From an uncultured Verrucomicrobiota bacterium (GTDB lineage Bacteria > Verrucomicrobiota > Verrucomicrobiia > Limisphaerales > UBA9464): 64,000 nucleotides of DNA. The DNA lies in assembly GCA_903910585.1 (NCBI GenBank), contig CAIWAH010000048.1:1-64000 (forward strand), written 5' to 3'. Position numbers and translations under genes: made by a program. Position 1 is the first letter of the stretch. Each line of letters opens with the position of its first letter. The notes under the pieces were generated by a model that worked only from the letters and a program-made list of their open reading frames with translations, was not told where the DNA came from and ran no database searches. Positions 1-8,654 of this stretch are shown one piece after another.

Positions 1-48
1 CGGCTTTCCCATCGCCCCCGCGCGACGGAGTTGCTAGACCACGTCGCG

Positions 49-858
49 ATGTCGGCTCCCACGATTGGATTTCTCGGTGCGGGCAAGATGGCCACGGCCC
101 TTGCCCACGGTTTCATCAACGCTCGTCTGGCGACGCCCGAACGGTTGATCGCCAGTGACCTGGTTAAGCCGGCCCGTGACTCGTTTGCCCGCGAGACGGG
201 CGCGAAGACCGTCACCGAAAACGCCGAGGTCGTGGCGGCGGCCGACGTGCTCTTCATCGCGGTAAAACCCGACCAGGTCGCCGCGTTGCTCCAGAGCATC
301 GCGCCGAAGCTCGACCACACCCGCCACCTGCTGGTGTCGATCGCCGCTGGGGTGACGCTCGCGAAATTGGAAACCGCCGCTCCGGGCAACCGCTTCATCC
401 GCGTGATGCCCAACACCCCCGCCCTCGTCGGGGCCAGCGCCAGCGCCTATGCGCTGGGCAGTTTGGCTACCTCCGCGGACGCGGACCTGACTCAACGCCT
501 GTTGGGCAGCGTGGGCATCGCCTTGGCCGTGAAGGAAAAGCTGCTGGATGCAGTCACCGGTCTGAGCGGTTCCGGACCGGCCTACGGTTTCCTGATGATC
601 GAGGCCCTCGCCGACGGCGGCGTGGCGGCCGGGTTGCCCCGGGACATCGCCCAAAAGCTCGCCGCCCAGACGCTGCTCGGCGCGGCCAAGATGGTCCTCG
701 AAACCGGCCAGCATCCCGGTGCGCTGAAGGACGCCGTGTGCAGTCCCGGCGGCACGACCATCGAGGCGATCCACGAGCTGGAAAAAGCCGGAGTCCGCGC
801 CGGACTGATCAATGCCGTCCGGGCTTCCGCGGAGAAATCGAAGAAACTCGGCGCCTGA
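49..858 (+). CDS. proC: Pyrroline-5-carboxylate reductase
   Basis: Catalyses the NAD(P)H-dependent last step of proline synthesis, reducing pyrroline-5-carboxylate to L-proline in the cytosol. The protein is 269 residues, the usual length. It opens with a Rossmann nucleotide-binding loop (GFLGAGKMA, about residues 6-14). The middle carries VMPNTPALVG, and the C-terminal all-helical dimerisation domain carries the family signature LSGSGPAYGF followed by SPGGTTIEAIHELE. I chose ATG 49; a TTG at 31 in the same frame would add six residues that the family does not need. The AI-2E permease gene starts 28 bases downstream on the same strand, so the two may be co-transcribed. The assignment is firm. 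Confidence 0.96.
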   Translation: MSAPTIGFLGAGKMATALAHGFINARLATPERLIASDLVKPARDSFARETGAKTVTENAEVVAAADVLFIAVKPDQVAALLQSIAPKLDHTRHLLVSIAAGVTLAKLETAAPGNRFIRVMPNTPALVGASASAYALGSLATSADADLTQRLLGSVGIALAVKEKLLDAVTGLSGSGPAYGFLMIEALADGGVAAGLPRDIAQKLAAQTLLGAAKMVLETGQHPGALKDAVCSPGGTTIEAIHELEKAGVRAGLINAVRASAEKSKKLGA

Positions 859-886
859 TTCCCGGGTGCTGCGAGGGCGACCGCTC

Positions 887-2164
887 ATGGCCATGAACTT
901 CCCCGGACCCACCGACAAGCAGGCGCGCACGATCTGGTTCGCGATCACGGCGCTGGCGGTCGCGCTCACGCTGGTGATCGTCGCCACCGTGCTCTGGGGG
1001 CTCGGCTACGTGATCCGCGTGCTGTCGCCGGTCCTCTGGCCGCTCGCCGTGGCGGGCGTGTTCGCCTACCTGCTGGACCCGGTCGTGGACTGGCTGGTGA
1101 AGCGCAACGTGCCGCGGCTGCGCGCCATCCTCTGCGTCTTCGCCTGCGCCGTCGTGTTCGTCGTGGGCGTGTTGGGAAGCATCATTCCGCGGGCGGTGGT
1201 CGAGGCCCGCGACCTGGCGGGGCGCGTGCCGACCTACGTGGACCGCCTCCAGCAGCGGACCGAGGACTGGATCAACCATCCGCCGGCGCCGCTGGTGCGC
1301 CTGCTGCCGCCGGCCGTTTTGGAAAAGCTTCACCTCGCCGCCGCCACCAACACCCCCGGCCCGGCGACGAATGCGGTCACGCTGACCAACCCGGTAGTTC
1401 CGGTGGCGTCCACCAACCTGTTGTCCGTTCTGCCCGAGGCCACCGCGGATTCGCCCTGGTGGGTGAAGGCCCTTGATCCGCGGGCCCTGAAGTCCGCCGG
1501 CGGCTGGCTCGCCGCGGTGCTACCCGACATCGGCAAATGGCTCGCGGGCCAGTTCGGCAAGGTGGCCTCGTGGTTCGGCATCCTGGCCGGCCTCGCGCTG
1601 ATCCCCGTCTATACGTTCTACTTCCTGCTGGAGAAGCGCGGCATCGAGCGCCAGTGGACGAACTACCTCCCCGTCAGCAATTCCAAGTGGAAGGACGAAC
1701 TCGTCTTCATCCTCAGCAACATCAACGACGCGCTGGTGGTGTTCTTCCGCGGCCAGGTGCTGGTCGCGATCTGCGACGGCATCTGCTACACCATCGGCTT
1801 CCTGCTGATCGGTCTGCCCTACGCGCTGCTGCTGGGACTGATGGCCACGGTGCTGACGATGATCCCGTTCCTCGGTGCCATCACGACCTGCACGCTGGCG
1901 CTGGTGATCGCCCTGGTGCAGTTCGGCGACTGGCTGCATCCCGGGCTGGTGCTGGTGGTGTTCGCCATCGTGCAAACTCTCGAAGGCTTCGTCATCCAGC
2001 CCAAGATCATCGGCGACCGCGTGGGCCTGCACCCGATGACGATCATCGTGGCCCTGATGGTCGGCACCACCCTGCTGGGCGGCATCCTCGGCGGCATACT
2101 GGCGATCCCGCTCACCGCCGCACTGCGGGCGCTGATGTTCCGCTACGTGTGGCGGCGAAAGTGA
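887..2164 (+). CDS. AI-2E family transporter (PerM-like membrane protein)
   Basis: Polytopic inner-membrane protein of the AI-2E/PerM/YdiK family, about 425 residues. These proteins are annotated as exporters of AI-2 or other small molecules, or as Na+/H+ antiporters; the substrate cannot be read from sequence. A pair of N-terminal hydrophobic segments (about residues 14-60) is followed by a soluble stretch. That stretch contains an Asn/Thr/Pro-rich insert (about residues 155-205), and a C-terminal block of helices then carries the family-typical Gly/Pro-rich ending (PLTAALRALMFRYVW). ATG 887 is preferred, with ATG 893 close behind. An upstream in-frame extension overlaps proC and is Arg/Pro-rich, so I left it out. 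Confidence 0.9.
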   Translation: MAMNFPGPTDKQARTIWFAITALAVALTLVIVATVLWGLGYVIRVLSPVLWPLAVAGVFAYLLDPVVDWLVKRNVPRLRAILCVFACAVVFVVGVLGSIIPRAVVEARDLAGRVPTYVDRLQQRTEDWINHPPAPLVRLLPPAVLEKLHLAAATNTPGPATNAVTLTNPVVPVASTNLLSVLPEATADSPWWVKALDPRALKSAGGWLAAVLPDIGKWLAGQFGKVASWFGILAGLALIPVYTFYFLLEKRGIERQWTNYLPVSNSKWKDELVFILSNINDALVVFFRGQVLVAICDGICYTIGFLLIGLPYALLLGLMATVLTMIPFLGAITTCTLALVIALVQFGDWLHPGLVLVVFAIVQTLEGFVIQPKIIGDRVGLHPMTIIVALMVGTTLLGGILGGILAIPLTAALRALMFRYVWRRK

Positions 2165-2249
2165 CGGGCTTTCGGCGGATCGCTCGCCGGAGCTCCGGCC
2201 ACCAGTGACTTGCGCCCGCTCGCCGCGAACGCTTTCCTACGCGGGCGTC

Positions 2250-2333
2250 GCGGACGTGGCGAAATGGCAGACGCGCCAGACTTAGGATCTGGTCCCGCAA
2301 GGGGTGGAGGTTCAAGTCCTCTCGTCCGCACCA
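2250..2333 (+). tRNA. tRNA-Leu (anticodon UAG)
   Basis: All arms can be folded by eye. The acceptor stem pairs GCGGACG (2250-2256) with CGTCCGC (2323-2329). The anticodon stem CCAGA/TCTGG encloses loop CTTAGGA with anticodon TAG at 2283-2285. A long class II variable arm follows, and the T arm GGAGG-TTCAAGT-CCTCT is intact. CCA is encoded at 2331-2333. The UAG anticodon reads CUA leucine codons. It sits alone between the permease gene and a convergent lipoprotein gene. Confidence 0.96.
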
Positions 2334-2362
2334 ATTCTTCCCCTTGGCGGCCTTCCCCGGAC

Positions 2363-2770
2363 TCAGCGCGCCTGGCGGACCCTCACGGTGTATTTCGTGG
2401 CCTGGTTGTTCATCGAGGTGAACCGCACCGTCTCCTGGCCGTTCTCCGTCAGGATCACGTCCTGCCAGGGCGTCTCGTCGCCGGTGCTGAAGCCGGCCGA
2501 ATCCTTGAACACGCACTGCACCTGCACCTGGATACGCCGGTTTTCCCGGTTGCGCAGGATCGCCCCGACTTCGAGGCGCCCATCGGCTAGGGTCTTCTCC
2601 TCCAGACCGCCGGTGGTCACGGAGCGTTGCGCGCCGGAATCCATCAGCACGAACTTCGCGTTCGTCTCCTGATTGTATTTGTTCTCGTTCTTGGGCGCGT
2701 AGGCGCCGCCAGCGCAGCCGGCCAGCAGCAGCGCGGCGGTTCCGAGGGTGAGGACGGGGATGGGCTTCAT
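2363..2770 (-). CDS. YcfL-like (DUF1425) lipoprotein
   Basis: Small periplasmic lipoprotein of 135 residues. The N-terminus is a lipoprotein signal peptide with lipobox LLAGC, placing the lipidated Cys at about residue 17. The mature part resembles DUF1425/YcfL, a beta-rich domain, with a typical segment on variation of protein length in paired beta strands (RRIQVQVQCVFKD, then TPWQDVILTENGQETVRFTS). In gammaproteobacteria ycfL lies next to lpoB. Here it is the last gene of a minus-strand cluster with COG3014 (gap of 10 bases) and an LpoB-like gene, which supports the family call and a role around peptidoglycan synthases. ATG 2770 is the only start that gives a clean signal peptide. Confidence 0.82.
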   Translation of the reverse strand: MKPIPVLTLGTAALLLAGCAGGAYAPKNENKYNQETNAKFVLMDSGAQRSVTTGGLEEKTLADGRLEVGAILRNRENRRIQVQVQCVFKDSAGFSTGDETPWQDVILTENGQETVRFTSMNNQATKYTVRVRQAR

Positions 2771-2780
2771 ACGGTGGGAA

Positions 2781-3911
2781 TCACTGGTTGCGGTCGCTGA
2801 CGAACAGGACGGTGTCCCGTCCGGCAAGGACCTGAAAATCGAGCGTGCGGGTGGTGAGCGGCTGACCCTGCGGGTTCTGGAACTGCACCTGCAACGAATG
2901 TGCTCCCGGCGGCACGCGGAGTGCGGCGAAGCCCAGGAAGTTCGGCAGGTTGTCCCAGGTGCGCGTGTCGGCGGACGGCGTCGTGGCGGCGGAAATGGCC
3001 TTGCTGATGAGGCCCGCCGCGAGCAGGCCGAAGCCCACCTCGTCGGCTGCACCCCGGCTGCCCTGACCGCCCGCGGCCAGAATGGCGCCCGAGATCACCG
3101 CGGCGTCGCCAAAGGCATCGGTGCCGCTCTTGAACACGGCCTTGCCGGCCAGCACATGGTCCATCACCCGCCCGCCCCGCGTGGTGGCCTGGTATGTCAG
3201 GTCGTCGTAGGGGCCGAACTTGTGGGTCTGACCGTTCACCACCAGTTGCAGGAGCGAGCCCGGCGCGCTGCCGGTGCGGAAGCGGAGCTGTTCTCCGTAT
3301 TCGCCGGTCGAGTATTTGGTTGGCCCCGTGCCGCATTCGTAGAAGACCAGCACGTTGGCCTGCGGATCGTAGTCGGGCGGCGGATTGATCCGGGATTCCT
3401 TGCGGGCACGCTGGAGCTGGTCCTTACCGTCCCCATGGAGCTTCACGGTGGCGAAGCCGTCGAGGTAATCGAGCAGGGTCCAGTCGGCCTCGGTGATGCC
3501 GATCTCGGGGGCCATGTCCTGCACCGCGGCGCTGCGGAAACACGCTCGGGCGTTGTCCGGTTCGCCGTCCATCCAGTAGAGGATGCCCCGGTAGTAGAAG
3601 GCCATCGCGCGCTCGTAGGGTTCGCCGCGGAAGTTCTTCCGGGACTCCTCCTTGAAGTAGTTGCGGGCTTCCTTGGCCGTCTTGTCGCCCACGCTCAGGC
3701 CGCCCAGCGTGAGGGTGGCGTTGTCGAACCGCTGGCGGGCAGTGAGGAGATCGCCCCCGCGCAACGCCCTGAGGCCGGCGCGATAGTCGTCGAGCTGGCG
3801 GTTGCGCTCAGCCTGCTTCTCAGGCGACAGGCCGGCGCAGCCGGAAAGGGCCAGTGCCAAGACCAGCAGGCTGACCAGGCGGACACAGAAAGCTGGAGCA
3901 GGGAACATCAT
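2781..3911 (-). CDS. COG3014-like lipoprotein
   Basis: Predicted lipoprotein of 376 residues with signal peptide and lipobox LALSGC (Cys about residue 25). The N-terminal half (about residues 30-170) is helical and TPR-like, with phrases such as GLRALRGGDLLTARQRFDNA and ERAMAFYYRGILYWMDGEPD. The second half is predicted to be beta-rich, ending in an Ig-like strand pattern. I recognise it as COG3014, an uncharacterised family that co-occurs with YcfL and LpoB homologues. Its gene lies 10 bases before the YcfL-like gene and downstream of the LpoB-like gene. The function is unknown; envelope or peptidoglycan synthesis is inferred only from context. Two consecutive ATG codons stand at the start. 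Confidence 0.78.
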   Translation of the reverse strand: MMFPAPAFCVRLVSLLVLALALSGCAGLSPEKQAERNRQLDDYRAGLRALRGGDLLTARQRFDNATLTLGGLSVGDKTAKEARNYFKEESRKNFRGEPYERAMAFYYRGILYWMDGEPDNARACFRSAAVQDMAPEIGITEADWTLLDYLDGFATVKLHGDGKDQLQRARKESRINPPPDYDPQANVLVFYECGTGPTKYSTGEYGEQLRFRTGSAPGSLLQLVVNGQTHKFGPYDDLTYQATTRGGRVMDHVLAGKAVFKSGTDAFGDAAVISGAILAAGGQGSRGAADEVGFGLLAAGLISKAISAATTPSADTRTWDNLPNFLGFAALRVPPGAHSLQVQFQNPQGQPLTTRTLDFQVLAGRDTVLFVSDRNQ

Positions 3912-4009
3912 GAATCAGCGGGCCGTTGAAGCGGGCAGACGCGGGGCAGCGACAAACAGCTGCCTATTTTCGAAACGAGAAAGCATCGGAGGTAAAACAA
4001 CTTCTGTAA

Positions 4010-4432
4010 TCAGTCGAATGCGATAGTGCGCACCATCCGCTCACAGTCAGGAAGCTCCTTGCTCGCCTGGTCGTATTCACATGTGAAAGTAACAAAGGCA
4101 ACACTTCAGCCGTTTGAAACATACCACGCCCGCATCCAGAGATCGGGGCGGAAACTTGCTGCTGCCAAAAGCAGCGAGTTCTCTTCGACACAGATATCAT
4201 GGGCCATTCCTAAGCGGTTTCTCTCAGCAAACTCAAAAAGCAACGTGCGCAAGTCCTCAGTGCTTGGGTTTGGAATGGCGCCAGAGCGGTAGTTTGCGAC
4301 CGAAAACTGTAGTGCTCCCCACCCTTCAGGCTTCGCGATGGTGATCGGTGGGTTTTCGCCTTCGACCTCATGCGTGACGTCATACCAATCTGGTTCAAGC
4401 GCTATCGAGAAACCTGGGAACTGGACATTCAT
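4010..4432 (-). pseudogene. Hypothetical cytoplasmic protein interrupted by an in-frame TGA
   Basis: Translation from ATG 4432 gives about 108 residues ending WYVSNG, then a TGA at 4106-4108. The same frame then continues for 33 sensible codons (SVAFVTFTCEYD through CERMVRTIAFD) to a TGA at 4010-4012. The tail has the hydrophobic strand plus C-terminal helix expected of a small immunity-like or PsbP-like domain, so the first stop looks like a nonsense mutation. No family is recognised with confidence. G+C is visibly lower than in the flanking genes, and the gene separates lpoB from the COG3014 gene, so it may be a recent insertion into that operon. Selenocysteine seems unlikely. Confidence 0.6.
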
Positions 4433-4458
4433 GCCGGACACAGCTGATTGGGTCTCAA

Positions 4459-5091
4459 TCAGCGATACGCCGCATCCTCGAGCCCCTGCTTCTTCACCTC
4501 CGCGGAGTCTTCCCAGAGGATGTCCGAGGTGCGGGCGTCGATGAGCTGGAAGCTGTAGAGGATGTAGTCGCTCGTGCCGGCCTTGGTCTTGGTGGTCAGG
4601 CCGGAGAGCTTGCCGGTGAGGAAGAAGTCGGCGCCCTTGAACTCCTGCACGTTCGGGTTCGTGGTCGAGGTCAGCGAGCCTTCGCGCTTGAGCTGCCGTT
4701 CCTTCTCCAGGTCAGCCAGCGCCTCGCGGGCGAGGAAGCGGACCTGACCGTTGGCCTTGGAGTTTAGCTGCACCCGGATGCGCGTGAGGAAGATGTCCTT
4801 GTTGATCGCGAACCGCGTCTCGTTGTTCACGGGCAGCAGCGCTACGCGGGGCGGGCCGCCGGCGAAATTCCTGATCTCGGCGGTGTTGAGGACGCTGCGG
4901 GCCATCTTGTCGGTCACGGCCACGAGGTCCTGCGACTCGATGCCGGTGCCGGCGACAAAGCCCTGTTCGTCGGGCTTCATCACGGTCACGGGCACGCCGG
5001 ACGGGTTTTTGACGCCGGAAGCGCAGCCGGTCCCGAAGAGGGCGGCAGCAGCGGCCAGGGAAAGGAGGGACAGCGGACGCAGGTCGTTCAT
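4459..5091 (-). CDS. lpoB: LpoB-like penicillin-binding protein activator lipoprotein
   Basis: Outer-membrane lipoprotein of 210 residues resembling LpoB/YcfM (COG3417), which in enterobacteria crosses the peptidoglycan to activate PBP1b. The signal peptide ends in a lipobox-like FGTGC (Cys about residue 23). The folded domain follows from about residue 60, with RVALLPVNNETRFAINKDIF, FLAREALADLEKER and the C-terminal YSFQLIDARTSDILWEDS, all typical of the TolB-N-like fold of the family. ATG 5091 is the first gene of the minus-strand lipoprotein cluster reaching to 2363. The linker before the globular domain is short compared with E. coli LpoB. The PBP partner is not in the window. Confidence 0.82.
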   Translation of the reverse strand: MNDLRPLSLLSLAAAAALFGTGCASGVKNPSGVPVTVMKPDEQGFVAGTGIESQDLVAVTDKMARSVLNTAEIRNFAGGPPRVALLPVNNETRFAINKDIFLTRIRVQLNSKANGQVRFLAREALADLEKERQLKREGSLTSTTNPNVQEFKGADFFLTGKLSGLTTKTKAGTSDYILYSFQLIDARTSDILWEDSAEVKKQGLEDAAYR

Positions 5092-5282
5092 ATGCGGCGG
5101 AATCAAGTGGAAGGCCCCGGCCCGGTCAACCGGACTTCCGCCAACCACGGCACCGGACCTTCCGCGCCACCAGACGCGGCCCGCCGCCGGACATTCAACG
5201 GCCCCGGCGGCCGCGGACCGACACGGCCCAATTCCGCGCTTGGGCCACGGGCGGGTTCGGTGCCAATCTCCGGCGTCGTCCC

Positions 5283-8054
5283 ATGTCATTGCGCCTGCGC
5301 CAACTGCTGCAACCGGTCGTGGTCGGCCTGGCCTGCACGGTCGCGGTCCTGACCGGGCGCGGCGAGACGAAGGGCGATCCGCAGGAACGGGCACGAACCC
5401 ACTGGGCTTACCAGCCGCTGCGCCGGCCGGAGGTCCCGGCGATCGGGCATCCCGTGGATGCCTTCATCCGCGCCACGCTCCGCACGAATGGCCTTTCGCC
5501 GAGCCCGCCGGCCACCCCGCGGGAAATGGTCCGGCGCGTATATTTCGACCTGATCGGTCTGCCGCCCACTCCGGCCGAGGTCGAGGCGTTCGTCCGCGAG
5601 TGCGCGGCGGAACCGGCCGGCAGCGAGACCACCGGCAGCCCGGCGGACGCGGCCTACGGTCGTCTGGTGGACCGCCTGCTGGCCTCGCCGCACTACGGGG
5701 AACGCTGGGCGCGGCACTGGCTCGACGTGGTCCGCTTCACCGAAAGCCAGGGCTTCGAATACGACCGCCCCCGGGATCACGCGTGGCCTTACCGCGATTA
5801 CGTCGTCCGCGCCTTCAACGCCGACAAGCCCTACGACCGCTTCATGCGCGAGCAGGTCGCCGGCGATGTGCTCGAGCCGGTCACGGCCGACGGCATCATC
5901 GCCGCGAGCCTGCTGGTCTGCGGTCCGTGGGACCAGGCCGGCAATTCCCAGGCCAATGCGACCCAGCGGGCGCTCACCCGCGAGGACGAGCTCGAGGACC
6001 TGCTGGGAACCGTGGGCCAGACCTTTCTCGGACTCACGGTCAACTGCGCCCGGTGCCACGACCACAAGTTCGACCCGATTCCGCTGACCGACTACTACCG
6101 GCTGAAGTCGGTCTTCGACGGCGTGAAACACGGCGATCGTGCCACCGAAGGCGCCGCCGAGGCGAAGTTCCGCGAGGAACGTGTGGCCCGGGCGAAGCGG
6201 GAACTCAACGAAGCCCAGGCCGAAGTCTCCCGGATCGAGGCGGAAGGAACCCGCCGTGCCCTGAGCCTCCAGTCACCGGGCCGGTCCACCGAACCCGGCC
6301 CGGTGCCCTTCCGTCGCTGGGACTTCGCCCGCGCCACGGCCGCGATGCCGGAGGGACAGCCCTTCGACGGTGCCGCGATCGCCGATGGCCAGCTCCAGTT
6401 GCCGCGGGCCGGGGCCTACTTCCAGTCTCCGCCGCTGGATCGGGAGATCCGCGAAAAGACCTTGGAAGCATGGGTGTCGCTCAGCGACCTCGGGCAATCC
6501 GGCGGGGCGGCCATTTCGCTGGAGACGGCCGACGGCCGGCAGTTCGACGCCCTCGTGTTCGGTGAACGCCAGCCCCGGAAGTGGATGGCCGGCAGCGAAG
6601 GTTTCGCGCGCACCCGCGATGTCGCTGCGCCCGAGGAGTCCGCAGCGCCGGGAACGTGGGTGCATCTGGCGGCCGTGTATTCCGCCGACAACCGCGTCGC
6701 CCTTTACCGCAATGGCCAGCCCTACGGCGAACCCTACGTCGCCGGACCGTTGGTGACCTTCCGGGCCGGCGACGCGCGGGTCACGCTGGGCCGCCGTCAT
6801 CTGGGCGGCACCAAGCCCTGGCTCACCGGTGCCCTCCGGCAGGCCGCGCTTCATGACCGGGCGCTGGATGCGCAGGAAGTGGCCGCCGCCTTCCGCGCGG
6901 GCGGATTTTCGGTGACGACGGAGGCGATGCTGGCCCAGCTGACGGCCGGCGAGCGGACGGCCCGCGAAGCAGCCCTGACCCGAGTTGCCCGCGCGTCCGA
7001 GGCGGTGAAGGCCGCCAGCAAGTCCGGTCCGCTCGCCTACGCGGGCGTGCGGCAGCAGCCGGAACCGACCAAGGTCCTCCTCCGCGGCGACGTGAGAAAG
7101 GCCGGTGACATCGTGGCACCGGGAGCACTGTCGCTGTTCGCCGCGGTGCCCGGCGAGCTGGGACTGGCACCGGACGCGCCGGAGTCCGAACGGCGGCGGC
7201 GGTTCGCGGACTGGCTCGCCGACCCGCGCAACCCGCTGCCTGCCCGCGTGCTGGCCAACCGTGTCTGGCAATTTCACTTCGGCCAGGGCCTGGTGACGAC
7301 GCCGAGCGACTTCGGGCTGAGCGGCACCCGGCCCAGCCATCCGGAACTGCTCGATTGGCTGGCTTCCGAATTCATCGCCCGCGGCTGGAGCGTGAAGGCG
7401 CTGCACCGGATCATCCTGACCTCGGCCACCTATCGGCAGTCATCGGGAAGCGGCCAGCCCGACGGCAAGCCGACCGCTGCGTTTGCCTTGGCGGCCGCGA
7501 AGGACGCCGACAACACGCTGCTGTGGCGCTTCACCCCTCGGCGGCTCGAAGCCGAGGCCGTCCGCGACGCGATGCTGGCGGTCAGCGGCCAGCTCAACCC
7601 GGCGTTGGGCGGCCCGAGTTTCCGGCCCTTCACCACCACGGAATACGGTGCGACCTTCTACCACCTGTTCGACCGCGGAGAGCCCGAGTTCAATCGACGC
7701 ACGCTCTACCGGATGAACATCAACTCCGGGAAGGAACCGCTGCTGGACGCGTTCGACTGCCCCGACCCTTCCGTGCGAACGCCGCGCCGCGGCGTGACCA
7801 CGACCCCCCTTCAGGCCCTCAGCGTCATGAACGGATCCTTCGTGCAACGCCAGGCGGCGGCCCTCGCCGACCGGGCCCTGGCGGCCGCCGGCGGCGACTC
7901 TGCCCGGGCCGTCTCCGCCGCCTACGAACTGGCCCTCGGCCGTCCCACCAGCGCCGCCGAACAGCGCCGTGCCGCGGCGGCAGCCCGCGAACGGGGCCTC
8001 GCGAGCGTCTGCTGGGCCCTGCTCAACTCGACCGAGTTCGTCCACGTCCGTTAG
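5283..8054 (+). CDS. PSD1-type DUF1549/DUF1553 protein with internal LamG domain
   Basis: Secreted protein of 923 residues in a family expanded in planctomycetes and verrucomicrobia. A signal peptide (about residues 1-27) is followed by DUF1549 (about 60-270), which has LDVVRFTESQGFEYDRPR and the invariant CARCHDHKFDPI. That CxxCH looks like a haem site, but whether it binds haem in this family is unclear. A LamG/concanavalin-like domain (about 340-545) and DUF1553 (about 630-900; LANRVWQFHFGQGLV, GVTTTPLQALSVMN) complete it. Such proteins usually pair with a DUF1501 sulfatase-like gene and often act near polysaccharide degradation loci; no DUF1501 partner is adjacent here. Confidence 0.93.
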   Translation: MSLRLRQLLQPVVVGLACTVAVLTGRGETKGDPQERARTHWAYQPLRRPEVPAIGHPVDAFIRATLRTNGLSPSPPATPREMVRRVYFDLIGLPPTPAEVEAFVRECAAEPAGSETTGSPADAAYGRLVDRLLASPHYGERWARHWLDVVRFTESQGFEYDRPRDHAWPYRDYVVRAFNADKPYDRFMREQVAGDVLEPVTADGIIAASLLVCGPWDQAGNSQANATQRALTREDELEDLLGTVGQTFLGLTVNCARCHDHKFDPIPLTDYYRLKSVFDGVKHGDRATEGAAEAKFREERVARAKRELNEAQAEVSRIEAEGTRRALSLQSPGRSTEPGPVPFRRWDFARATAAMPEGQPFDGAAIADGQLQLPRAGAYFQSPPLDREIREKTLEAWVSLSDLGQSGGAAISLETADGRQFDALVFGERQPRKWMAGSEGFARTRDVAAPEESAAPGTWVHLAAVYSADNRVALYRNGQPYGEPYVAGPLVTFRAGDARVTLGRRHLGGTKPWLTGALRQAALHDRALDAQEVAAAFRAGGFSVTTEAMLAQLTAGERTAREAALTRVARASEAVKAASKSGPLAYAGVRQQPEPTKVLLRGDVRKAGDIVAPGALSLFAAVPGELGLAPDAPESERRRRFADWLADPRNPLPARVLANRVWQFHFGQGLVTTPSDFGLSGTRPSHPELLDWLASEFIARGWSVKALHRIILTSATYRQSSGSGQPDGKPTAAFALAAAKDADNTLLWRFTPRRLEAEAVRDAMLAVSGQLNPALGGPSFRPFTTTEYGATFYHLFDRGEPEFNRRTLYRMNINSGKEPLLDAFDCPDPSVRTPRRGVTTTPLQALSVMNGSFVQRQAAALADRALAAAGGDSARAVSAAYELALGRPTSAAEQRRAAAAARERGLASVCWALLNSTEFVHVR

Positions 8055-8120
8055 GCGCGGGCACCGGCCAGCGGCGGAAAGATTTCAGCTGACACCGCCA
8101 AATTCCCACTTCCGATCCCC

Positions 8121-8504
8121 ATGAGCACCCCCACCTGCGGCCATGTTGGCTGGTTCGACCTCACCGTTCCCGACGCGGAGGCGCTGCGATCCTTCTATCA
8201 GCAGGTCGTCGGCTGGAATGCCGAAGCCGTCGAGATGGATGGCTACAATGACTACTGCATGAAGCCTCCGGGCGCGGAGGTGCCGGTGGCCGGAATCTGC
8301 CACGCCCGCGGTTCAAATGCCGCCCTCCCCGCGCAGTGGCTCCTCTACATCACCGTCGCCAACCTCGACGAAAGCCTCCGGGCCTGCGAGGCGGCCGGCG
8401 GAACCCGGCTGACCCCGCCGCGGGACGCCGGCACGGGCCGGTTCGCCGTGATCCGCGACCCGGCCGGCGCGGTCTGCGCCCTCTACCAGGCGGCTGCGAG
8501 CTGA
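8121..8504 (+). CDS. VOC (glyoxalase/bleomycin-resistance-like) family protein
   Basis: Cytosolic protein of 127 residues with two beta-alpha-beta-beta-beta modules. It opens GHVGWFDLTVPDAEALRSFYQQVVGW, the classic start of a VOC module, and ends with FAVIRDPAGAVCALYQ. VOC proteins bind a metal between the modules and act as glyoxalases, dioxygenases or binding proteins; the substrate cannot be assigned. The length fits single-domain PhnB-like or YpcA-like members. It stands alone between two secreted-protein genes. Confidence 0.9.
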   Translation: MSTPTCGHVGWFDLTVPDAEALRSFYQQVVGWNAEAVEMDGYNDYCMKPPGAEVPVAGICHARGSNAALPAQWLLYITVANLDESLRACEAAGGTRLTPPRDAGTGRFAVIRDPAGAVCALYQAAAS

Positions 8505-8654
8505 AGATCTGCGGGCCGCCTGATCCCTGCGGGCGGCGGACGCAACCGGGCCCGTGACTGCGTTTTGACAGTCGTCGTTTTGACGGCCGGCTTCGCGCAC
8601 GCATCCTCATCCGCACCCGGCAGCCGTTCCACGCTGCCGGCCAAGGAGCGTCCG

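Noticed and set aside
4106-4108. Selenocysteine recoding of the in-frame TGA
   Set aside because: No obvious stem-loop directly after the TGA, no selenoprotein-like family, and the position is not next to a redox motif. A nonsense mutation is simpler.
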